Source of the DNA: Corynebacterium pseudokroppenstedtii
GTDB lineage: Bacteria; Actinomycetota; Actinomycetes; Mycobacteriales; Mycobacteriaceae
NCBI RefSeq assembly: GCF_019754945.1
Contig: NZ_JAEUWU010000002.1
Span: forward strand, 248,001 to 312,000
DNA: 64,000 nucleotides
Direction: 5' to 3'
Shown here: piece by piece, positions 26,748 to 34,459 of the stretch
Numbering within the stretch: the first letter of the stretch is position 1
Layout: each line of letters begins with the position of its first letter
Position numbers and translations under genes: made by a program
The notes under the pieces: model-generated
Told to the model about the DNA's origin: nothing
Databases searched by the model: none
Seen by the model: only the letters and a program-made list of their open reading frames with translations

Positions 26748-27704
26748 ATGTCACTCACGCATGCCCTTGCGACCAGCGTCGCAGGCGCCCTCGCCGCAGC
26801 GTTGGTTTCTATATCCCCGGCACCTGCACTCGCTGGTGACGCGCAGACCGCAACGCCAGAACCGTCCCACTACCTGAGCAGCGCGCCCACCGTCGAAAAG
26901 TTCGACTGGGGGAACGACCCCACCTGCGTGCCCGCGCCCGAGCACCCCAACCCCGTTGTCCTCGTCCCCGGAACGTGGGCCGGAGCGCATGACATGGCCC
27001 CACTGGGGACCTATCTGCAGGGCCACGGTTACTGCGTGTATTCCCTCACCTATGGCATAGATAACAGCTCGATCAGCGGAAAAGCCATGGACATCAAGGG
27101 AACCATCACCTCGCACCCAGCAGGTGGCCTAGGAGACATGTATGCCTCCGCCGACCAGCTACACGACTTCGTGCACAACGTCGCCACCAATACCGACGCC
27201 GGGGCAGCCTCCGGGAAAGTTGATATTGTTGCCCATTCACAAGGCGGAGCGATAACCCGCATGATGCTCAACGAATACGGCGCCGAGGAGGTCTCGCACG
27301 TCGTCACCCTGTCCGGCACCAACCACGGGACGACGGAACTTGGCGTTTCCGCTCTCCAGCCGAACCGCGACCCACTGCTGAGCACCGCGGGCAACAACAT
27401 TCTGGGAACAGCTCCGATGCAGCAAGTCACTGACTCTGACGTCGTTGCGCATCTCAATAGCATCCCGGACACCGAGCCTGGGGTCGACTACACAGTCCTC
27501 GCCACCGAAACCGACATCGCCTCCACGCCACCCCGGGCCGGCTACCTCACCGCCGGTCCCGGAGCGACCGTGCACAACGTCATGATCCAAGACGTGTGCC
27601 ACGTCGACCTCTACTACAGCCACGACGACATGCGGGACAAAGCCCCGAGCCACGAACTTGTCGACAACGCGCTATCTGAGCGCCCCGTGCAGTGCACGTC
27701 ATAA
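26748..27704 (+). CDS. Secreted triacylglycerol lipase
   Basis: 318 residues, signal peptide visible (hydrophobic stretch then ALAGDA). Alpha/beta hydrolase fold of the LipA/class 2 lipase type: PVVLVPGTWAGAHDM forms the oxyanion region, IVAHSQGGAITRMM is the nucleophile elbow with Ser164, followed by VTLSGTNHGTTELG. The catalytic His is probably the one in VCHVDLYYSHDDM. Such enzymes of skin corynebacteria release fatty acids from sebum lipids. Its stop overlaps the stop region of topA on the other strand by six bases, leaving no room for a terminator. Confidence 0.88.
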   Translation: MSLTHALATSVAGALAAALVSISPAPALAGDAQTATPEPSHYLSSAPTVEKFDWGNDPTCVPAPEHPNPVVLVPGTWAGAHDMAPLGTYLQGHGYCVYSLTYGIDNSSISGKAMDIKGTITSHPAGGLGDMYASADQLHDFVHNVATNTDAGAASGKVDIVAHSQGGAITRMMLNEYGAEEVSHVVTLSGTNHGTTELGVSALQPNRDPLLSTAGNNILGTAPMQQVTDSDVVAHLNSIPDTEPGVDYTVLATETDIASTPPRAGYLTAGPGATVHNVMIQDVCHVDLYYSHDDMRDKAPSHELVDNALSERPVQCTS

Positions 27705-30665
27705 AGACTTCACCGTTTTCTTAGTCGTTGACTTCTTCGACGTCTTCTTGGACGCTTTAGCAGTGGACTTCCGGCCGGACTTCTTCGTCGACTTCTTCGC
27801 GCCTTTCTTCGAGGACTTCTTCTTCACTCCACCATTAGCGGCTTCCTTGGCCCGCCGCTCCGACAACAACTCACACGCCCGGGCATCCGTCATGGCCTCC
27901 GGAGTATCACCACGCCGCAAGCTCGCATTGGTCTCACCATCCGTCACATAGGGACCAAAACGCCCCTCCTTGACGGTCATAGGCTTGCCCGACACGTCAT
28001 TGTCGCCCAGCTGCTTCAGCGGAGGCTTCGCCGCAGCACGCCCACGGCGCTTCGGCTCAGCATAAATTCGGCGGGCCTCATCGAGAGTAACAGTGAAAAT
28101 CTGCTCCTCATCAGCCAGAGAACGTGAATCCGTTCCCTTCTTCAAATACGGCCCATACCGGCCATTCTGAGCAGTAATAACCTCACCATCCGACGGATCC
28201 ACGCCTACTTCGCGGGGCAAACTCATCAGCTTCAAAGCCTCATCCAACGTCACCGTGGAGGGCTCCATGCCGCTAAACAACGACGCCGTCTTCGGCTTCA
28301 GCATCTCCGTGACCAGCTCGTTGACGCGCTTCTCGCGCTTCTTCGCCGCCGTTTTCGTCTCACGGTTCAGCGGCTTCTTACCCTCCGCCTTGCGGGCTTC
28401 ATCATCGGCATCCCACTCGGCGTCGACGGTCTCCAAGGCCTTCGCCTCGGCCTTCTCGCGCTCATCGTCGCGGACCAGCTCCGTGACGTACGGGCCATAG
28501 CGCCCCTCCTTCGCCACGACCATCCGACCGTTGGCGGGGTTCTCCCCCAGCTCACGGCCCGTCGGAGGCGTCGCTAAAAGCTTCTCCGCCAACGCAAGGT
28601 CCAGCTCATCCGGGGTCACCGTGTCGGGCAGATTAGCGCGCTGGGGCTCGTCGCTGCCCGCTGGCGTGCGCTCCAGGTACGGCCCATAGCGGCCGACGCG
28701 CACGACAATCGGGTTGCCGTCCTCGTCGTCGAACATGTGAAGCGAGTTCACCGCGCGGGCATCGATGGTCTCCAGGTTGCCGCCAACAAGGTGCTTCAAG
28801 CCACCCAGGCGGGCAATCGTCTCCGCCTTTGCGCTCGAAGCGCCGTCGTCGCCATAATAAAAGCCCTCTAACCAGTGCGAACGATCCTCGGAACCATTCG
28901 CGATAGAGTCCAGTACATCCTCCATCGACGAGGTGAAATCGTAATCAATCAGCGAACCGAAGTTCTGCTCGAGGAGCCCGACGACGGCGAACGCCACCCA
29001 CGACGGCACCAGCGCATTACCACGCGAATACACGTAGCCGCGATCCTGGATCGTCTTAATAATCGACGCATACGTCGACGGACGACCAATGCCCAGGTCC
29101 TCCATCTTCTTCACCAAGCTCGCCTCAGTGTAGCGAGCCGGCGGAGTGGTCGAGTGGCCATCAGCCTCGACGTCCGTAGCAGTCAGGCCCTGCCCCTCAG
29201 CCAGGACAGGCAACCGCTTTTCCGCGTCGTCGGCTACATTGCGGCCGTCGGCAGTGCGGGATACCTCCACGTAGGCCTTCAAGAAGCCGGGGAAGGTGAT
29301 GGTGCGGCCCGTCGCGGTGAAGACGCAATCGCGGCCATCCGTGGACTCGCCCGCCACGAACACCTTCATCGACGTGCCCTTCGCGTCGGCCATTTGCGAC
29401 GCGACCGTCCGCTGCCAAATCAGCTCGTAGAGCTTGAATTCCTCCGCGTCCAGCTGGCCACCCAACTGGCCCGGAGTGGCAAAGGACTCACCAGCAGGGC
29501 GAATAGCCTCGTGAGCCTCCTGCGAGTTCTTCACCTTGCGGGAATACTGACGCGGGGCACTCGCCACATACTTCGCCCCATAGAGCTCCCGGGCCTGCGC
29601 GCGAGCAGCATTGATGCCCGACTCCGACAATGTCGTCGAATCCGTGCGCATATACGTAATATGGCCGTTCTCGTACAAACGCTGCGCTATGCGCATCGTC
29701 CGCTCAGAGGTGTAGTGCAGTTTCCGGCCGGCCTCCTGCTGGAGCGTCGACGTCATAAATGGAGGATACGGACGTCGCGTATACGGTTTCTCTTCAACAG
29801 ACCGTACTGACATCGCCGCGCCGGACAACTGGCCGGCCAGATCCTTGGCGGCTTTCTCATCGAGAGCCACGGCCTTCGACGTCAACTGGCCATTGTCGTC
29901 GAAGTCCCGTCCCTGTGCGACGCGCTGACCATCGATTTCAGCCAACCGAGCGGGGAAGGAGCGTGGTTCGCCCGACGCGGTGGCGGCGCCCGCGGTGGAG
30001 GAACCCGGCGTACCAGCGTCGGCACCCGAACGAAGAGCAAACGTGCCCGTCAAATCCCAATAATCAGCGGAGGTAAACGCGATACGATCCCGCTCACGTT
30101 CCACAATGACGCGGGTAGCTACCGACTGCACGCGACCAGCCGACAGGCGAGGCATCACTTTCTTCCACAACACCGGCGAAATCTCGTAACCATACAATCG
30201 GTCCAGTACACGACGGGTCTCCTGGGCATTGACCAGGTTCTGATCCAGCTCACGGGTATGCTTCGCCGCTTCCAGGATCGCCGGCTTCGTGATCTCATGG
30301 AACACCATGCGGCGCACCGGCACCTTCGGTTTCAAAACCTGCAAAAGGTGCCATGCAATAGCCTCACCCTCGCGGTCGGGGTCTGTGGCCAGGTATAGCT
30401 CATCAACCTGCTTCAGCTTCGCTTTGAGGTCCGCAACTTTCTTCTTTTTGTCCTGGTTAACCACATAAAGGGGAGCGAAGTCGTTCTCGACGTCGACACC
30501 CAAACGAGCCCACGGTTTCTTCTTGTACTTCGCAGGCACATCGGCTGCGCCCCTCGGCAGGTCGCGGATATGGCCCACGGAGGCCTCCACAATGTAATCC
30601 GAACCGAGGTACGGCTGTATCTTTCGAGCCTTCGTCGCCGACTCCACGATGACCAGCCGTTTCAC
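27699..30665 (-). CDS. topA: DNA topoisomerase I
   Basis: Relaxes negative supercoils. The GTG at 30665 with GGAGGAG five bases upstream gives 988 residues starting MKRLVIVESATKARKIQPYL, the Toprim beginning. Also seen: LATDPDREGEAIAWHL (Toprim Asp pair), the catalytic Tyr in ITYMRTDSTTLSE, and GRPSTYASI. The C-terminal third has repeated carboxy-terminal modules (VKEGRFGPYVTDG, AQNGRYGPYLKKG, VGRYGPYLERTP), typical of actinobacterial TopA in place of zinc fingers. The last 45 residues are almost all Lys, Ser, Thr and Ala, a basic tail known in this family to aid DNA binding and processivity. Confidence 0.96.
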   Translation of the reverse strand: MKRLVIVESATKARKIQPYLGSDYIVEASVGHIRDLPRGAADVPAKYKKKPWARLGVDVENDFAPLYVVNQDKKKKVADLKAKLKQVDELYLATDPDREGEAIAWHLLQVLKPKVPVRRMVFHEITKPAILEAAKHTRELDQNLVNAQETRRVLDRLYGYEISPVLWKKVMPRLSAGRVQSVATRVIVERERDRIAFTSADYWDLTGTFALRSGADAGTPGSSTAGAATASGEPRSFPARLAEIDGQRVAQGRDFDDNGQLTSKAVALDEKAAKDLAGQLSGAAMSVRSVEEKPYTRRPYPPFMTSTLQQEAGRKLHYTSERTMRIAQRLYENGHITYMRTDSTTLSESGINAARAQARELYGAKYVASAPRQYSRKVKNSQEAHEAIRPAGESFATPGQLGGQLDAEEFKLYELIWQRTVASQMADAKGTSMKVFVAGESTDGRDCVFTATGRTITFPGFLKAYVEVSRTADGRNVADDAEKRLPVLAEGQGLTATDVEADGHSTTPPARYTEASLVKKMEDLGIGRPSTYASIIKTIQDRGYVYSRGNALVPSWVAFAVVGLLEQNFGSLIDYDFTSSMEDVLDSIANGSEDRSHWLEGFYYGDDGASSAKAETIARLGGLKHLVGGNLETIDARAVNSLHMFDDEDGNPIVVRVGRYGPYLERTPAGSDEPQRANLPDTVTPDELDLALAEKLLATPPTGRELGENPANGRMVVAKEGRYGPYVTELVRDDEREKAEAKALETVDAEWDADDEARKAEGKKPLNRETKTAAKKREKRVNELVTEMLKPKTASLFSGMEPSTVTLDEALKLMSLPREVGVDPSDGEVITAQNGRYGPYLKKGTDSRSLADEEQIFTVTLDEARRIYAEPKRRGRAAAKPPLKQLGDNDVSGKPMTVKEGRFGPYVTDGETNASLRRGDTPEAMTDARACELLSERRAKEAANGGVKKKSSKKGAKKSTKKSGRKSTAKASKKTSKKSTTKKTVKSL

Positions 30666-30963
30666 ACCGTCTCCTCCGGCGCTACCAGATGCTGCCACGT
30701 TGGGTTCTCGCCTTCCCTTCACACAAGCCCATTAAATTGTTCCGAACCAAAGCTAGGCCACACAACTCACCATGAACTGACCATGACAGACCGATCCAAC
30801 CACCGAATCGCGCATGAACCCACATGGCACAGACTGGGCACCACCGCTCCAGGTAAGCAACACGATATCTACTTAAACATCGCAACTGGGTGTTTCCGTG
30901 CCACCTTAGACCATGCACCGTAGACAAACGCAAAATTACATATGCAAACCACGTAAAGGGGGT

Positions 30964-31003
30964 GAAAAAAGCCCTTCCACCGATCACAACCGGCGGAAGG
31001 GCT
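30964..31003 (-). terminator. Intrinsic terminator of cspA
   Basis: Stem agcccttcc / ggaagggct with a 16-base loop, followed on the minus strand by six T. It lies about 70 bases past the cspA stop. The plus strand has a five-T run beyond the stem as well, so it may act both ways. Confidence 0.85.
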
Positions 31004-31072
31004 CATTTTTATAGTCGACATCGCACGCCATCCGTAATGGCGGTGATCCGGTGAGGACTTACTTGTGAGTTC

Positions 31073-31276
31073 TTAGAGAGCGCGAACCTGCTGAGCCTGA
31101 GGCCCCTTAGCACCTTCACCAATCTCGAACTCGACCTTCTGGTTCTCCTCCAGGGTGCGGAAGCCGCTTCCCTGGATCTCCGTGTAGTGGACGAAGACGT
31201 CCTGCGAGCCGTCTTCCGGAGCGATGAAGCCGAAGCCCTTCTCCGCGTTGAACCACTTCACAGTTCCCTGTGCCAT
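31073..31276 (-). CDS. cspA: Cold-shock-domain protein
   Basis: 67 residues, the usual size, from the ATG at 31276 ([20 protein letters not shown]). The RNA-binding motifs RNP1 (KGFGFI) and RNP2 (DVFVHY) are intact. These small proteins bind single-stranded RNA or DNA, melt secondary structure and act as RNA chaperones. In actinobacteria this copy is often highly expressed and sits near topA, as here. A leader of more than 100 bases upstream is available for temperature or translational control, though I see no defined element in it. Confidence 0.96.
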   Translation of the reverse strand: MAQGTVKWFNAEKGFGFIAPEDGSQDVFVHYTEIQGSGFRTLEENQKVEFEIGEGAKGPQAQQVRAL

Positions 31277-31563
31277 ACCTTGTACCCAATTTCTATCGTG
31301 CAGCAAAACGACAACCAAACTCAACGATTATCGTCGAAGACCAAGCGTACTCGATCTATGTCAATGCGGCTACGTCTGACTACCGGCGGTCATCATTTCC
31401 AACGAAATGTGCAGGTCAAGGTGGGGTTGTACGGTTCACTGATCACGTACATTCTCACATATCCTCCCCATTGATCATCATTTTCACTATACTCAAAGAC
31501 ACTTAATGTAGCCATGCTGAGTAAATGGCCTGGACCTCTCCCCATCCACCCGAAAGCTCCCCC

Positions 31564-33366
31564 ATGACAACACACCACAACCCGCTCGCCCGCTTCAACC
31601 GCCGTCAGTCCCCGCACCGCAAACCTGGTATTCCCGGCACCACCCCGTCAAGAACAATCACCACCACTATCATCGCTGCGGCGCTCACCCTCTCCGCATC
31701 CGGCCTCGCACAGGCCGGCCCCTACCCACACCCCACACCGCAGGATTCAGCAACCCCGCCGACCACGTCGTCGGATACAACGAAGCCCCAGGAGAATCCT
31801 GCGGCTCACAAGGCGGAGTGGGGCCCGTGCCCGCCGGGCAGCATGACAGTCGAACGCGCACAATGCGCCACCATCACCGTCCCCAAGGATTACAACAACC
31901 CTAACGTCGGAACCATCGAGCTCACCATGAGCAAAATCTCGGCCAAAGGAAGCAAAAAGGGGACTATAGCAGGGAATATCGGTGGGCCCGGGCTTGACGC
32001 GCTCGCGATGTTCACTGACAAGGCGCCACAAAACAAGAGCGCTGGGCATATTCAGATGCCTACCGACGTCCTCGAGCACTATGACCTGGTCGCCGTCGAA
32101 CCCCGAGGGCTGACCTTTGGTACACCACTCGAATGTGACGAAGGCTTGCTCGAGTCACTCGTTCCCGGCGGGGGCAATCTGTACCGGGCGTGCCAGCGTA
32201 CGCAGCCCGGGTACGTCGATACCATCACCACCGAAAACACGGCGCGCGACCTGGAGGAAGCGCGGAAAGCCCTGGGTGAGGACAAGCTCAATCTCTACGG
32301 GGTGTCCTACGGGGGCCTTCTCATGGCGACTTACGCCACATTGTTCCCCGAGCACACCAACAAAATGGTGCTTGATTCCAGCATGTCGCCTAATGACGCG
32401 TGGTTCGGGCTCGGTGGGAGCCGAATAAGCATCCGGAAAGAAGCGATCAACGCTTTCTTCGATTGGATTGCTCACAATGACGATAAATATCACTTAGGAA
32501 AGACACCTCGCGAGGTGTACCAATCTTTCACCCGGGTAATCAAAGCAACATATAACGCGACCCCCCCACTGACACCCCCACCCGCCAATCGCGACGACGT
32601 GAGCGCCGTTCCCGATGACTACGCCGATAATGCCGTCAAGCTACTCAGCGCCGTCGACTATGCCTACTGGAGATCACACACCTTCACCGAATCTTTTGAC
32701 CTTCTGAAACGATTCGGCGCTCAGCAAGCACTCTCTCCGCTGACTGAAGCTCTGTATTCCCAGCAATCGTGGCCAGATACCGCGGCCGCAATCGCAGAAA
32801 GTGCCTCCACGGATCCCGTTAGGCCACTCGATGAAATCTTGGTAGAGAAGGAAAAGGAGCACATGCCTGAGCTTGCCAGGTTGGAGGAAATGGCTAAGCA
32901 GAACGCAGAGGAAGCAGATAACCCTGATGCGGATGAAAGCGATGCTGAGGATGAGACGCTAAAGAACCTCTTTATGCAGTCGATCCAAATGGGGTTGGTG
33001 AACCAAACCATCATGTGTAATGAAAATGCCAACCCTCCAGCCCGGAACGAATATATTCCTGCGCTAATTAATCAGTACACCGGTGGGGATCAATTTGTCG
33101 CCGTGGACCAGATGATCGCCAGCGGCCAACAGTGCGACGGGTGGCCAAATAACAAACCAATCATGAAGGTCAACGGGGATAAATTGGCGGTCAAGCCACT
33201 CAGCCTGGGCTATGACAAGGACACGGCGGTGACACCTCATGGCGCTCCCGAGATGCGTGACGCCATGGGTGGCAGTTTGCACATGTTCACGGGCTACAGC
33301 CACGGTGTTCTTGCCGGTAACGCGGCTGATGCGGCGAATGTCGTATCCGAGTATTTCAGAGACTAA
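31564..33366 (+). CDS. Secreted alpha/beta hydrolase, tripeptidyl-aminopeptidase-like
   Basis: About 600 residues from the ATG at 31564; an ATG 13 codons earlier (31525) is also possible. A signal peptide is visible (TITTTIIAAALTLSASGLAQAG). Seen: the N-terminal ERAQCATITVPKDYNNP block typical of the SlpD/SlpE/Tap family, an oxyanion area NIGGPGLDALAM, and nucleophile Ser in YGVSYGGLLMATY. At the C-terminus a TAP-like domain ends with the likely catalytic His in MFTGYSHGVLAGN. Such enzymes cleave N-terminal tripeptides or related amide/ester bonds outside the cell. An acidic insertion (NAEEADNPDADESDAEDE) is unusual. Confidence 0.82.
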   Translation: MTTHHNPLARFNRRQSPHRKPGIPGTTPSRTITTTIIAAALTLSASGLAQAGPYPHPTPQDSATPPTTSSDTTKPQENPAAHKAEWGPCPPGSMTVERAQCATITVPKDYNNPNVGTIELTMSKISAKGSKKGTIAGNIGGPGLDALAMFTDKAPQNKSAGHIQMPTDVLEHYDLVAVEPRGLTFGTPLECDEGLLESLVPGGGNLYRACQRTQPGYVDTITTENTARDLEEARKALGEDKLNLYGVSYGGLLMATYATLFPEHTNKMVLDSSMSPNDAWFGLGGSRISIRKEAINAFFDWIAHNDDKYHLGKTPREVYQSFTRVIKATYNATPPLTPPPANRDDVSAVPDDYADNAVKLLSAVDYAYWRSHTFTESFDLLKRFGAQQALSPLTEALYSQQSWPDTAAAIAESASTDPVRPLDEILVEKEKEHMPELARLEEMAKQNAEEADNPDADESDAEDETLKNLFMQSIQMGLVNQTIMCNENANPPARNEYIPALINQYTGGDQFVAVDQMIASGQQCDGWPNNKPIMKVNGDKLAVKPLSLGYDKDTAVTPHGAPEMRDAMGGSLHMFTGYSHGVLAGNAADAANVVSEYFRD

Positions 33367-33464
33367 CGGCCGAAAGACTTGAGACCGCACGGTTTTCCAG
33401 CAAGGCTGCCACGTCGCGACCCCATGGAACAATGTGGTTGATTCGTAGCGCTAAGATGTAGCTC

Positions 33465-33512
33465 GCACATCGGTGTAGCGTGCGTTGATGTCATGCGCGC
33501 ATCGGTGTAGCG
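33465..33512. repeat. Two 16-base direct repeats upstream of the cutinase-like gene
   Basis: The strings gcacatcggtgtagcg (33465-33480) and gcgcatcggtgtagcg (33497-33512) differ by one base and start 32 bases apart, about three helical turns. They end some 40 bases before the GTG start. A regulator site is possible. Confidence 0.55.
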
Positions 33513-33553
33513 CACATTATCTTTATCGCAGTTCAACGACGATTGTCGTGCTA

Positions 33554-34450
33554 GTGAAAGGCATTCCCTTGCTCCCCTCACTCCGGCGGATTGCAGCATC
33601 GGCCACATCAGTAACCATCGCAGGTTTGGCTGTCATTTCCGCATCTTCAGCCACTGCAGCTGCTCAGCCCACCCGGCCGACCTCACTGTCGAGTTCATGC
33701 CCCGCGAATGCAACTATCTACATGGCGCCGATGGGGACAAACTCCAGCCTGTACCCGGCAGAGCTCCCTCACTACACCGATATTCCGCAGTATTTCGGGC
33801 TATCAAATGCCAATAACAAGGTCTATACGCTGCCCTACGATTCCGTCTTAACTACCAATCTCAAGACTTATCGGGAAACTCGTGATAGTGGCATATCGCA
33901 GGCGAAGAAACTTATTAAAAAAATCGACTCCCAATGCCCGCAGACGCGCTTCCATTTCTACGGATATTCTGAGGGAGCCGATGTTGCTGCTCACCTCGTC
34001 AATTCCATTGCGGAAGGGAACGGCCCCATTAGCAAAGGTCAGCTGGGATCCTCAGTCATGCAAGGTAACCCCGTTCGGCAAACTAATGGGGTTACTAATA
34101 TCGGAACCGCTCCGCTAGACGACAAACCTCTTTTCAAGCCACTTGATTATGGTGACCAATCAAGCAAGGTCATGGAGATCTGTGACGCCAAGGACTTTGC
34201 GTGCGATACGTCCGCATCGGCACCTGAATTACTCCACCACGTTCTCGGCGACCAAGCGGCTGACGTCGCCCTGCTCACAGGGCAGATAGATATTCCCGCG
34301 ATTGTTTCTAAACTTGATCCCCCTACGATTACCAACCTTATTGCCCAGGCACCCAGCCGCAGGGAAGGCGGATCGGTCCACAGCTACAACTACTATCTCC
34401 CGCAGAACCTGATTCCTGCCATTAGCTTTATCAAACAGCACGAGGCGTAG
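33554..34450 (+). CDS. Secreted cutinase-like serine esterase
   Basis: I chose the GTG at 33554, which places a normal signal peptide at the start (KGIPLLPSLRRIAASATSVT, then an Ala-rich cleavage region); 298 residues. Cutinase-family signs: a first Cys pair (SSSCPAN and DSQCPQTRF), nucleophile Ser139 in FYGYSEGADVAAHL, and the CDAKDFACD loop that carries the catalytic Asp between two Cys. A His follows in ELLHHVLGD. Actinobacterial cutinase-like proteins cleave esters of fatty acids, including surface glycolipids. It ends nine bases before the helicase gene. Confidence 0.78.
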   Translation: MKGIPLLPSLRRIAASATSVTIAGLAVISASSATAAAQPTRPTSLSSSCPANATIYMAPMGTNSSLYPAELPHYTDIPQYFGLSNANNKVYTLPYDSVLTTNLKTYRETRDSGISQAKKLIKKIDSQCPQTRFHFYGYSEGADVAAHLVNSIAEGNGPISKGQLGSSVMQGNPVRQTNGVTNIGTAPLDDKPLFKPLDYGDQSSKVMEICDAKDFACDTSASAPELLHHVLGDQAADVALLTGQIDIPAIVSKLDPPTITNLIAQAPSRREGGSVHSYNYYLPQNLIPAISFIKQHEA

Positions 34451-34459
34451 CACATAGAA

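Noticed and set aside
28875-29810. A 311-codon plus-strand frame inside topA
   Set aside because: topA is complete and intact on the other strand; the plus frame gives an Arg-rich sequence without domains.
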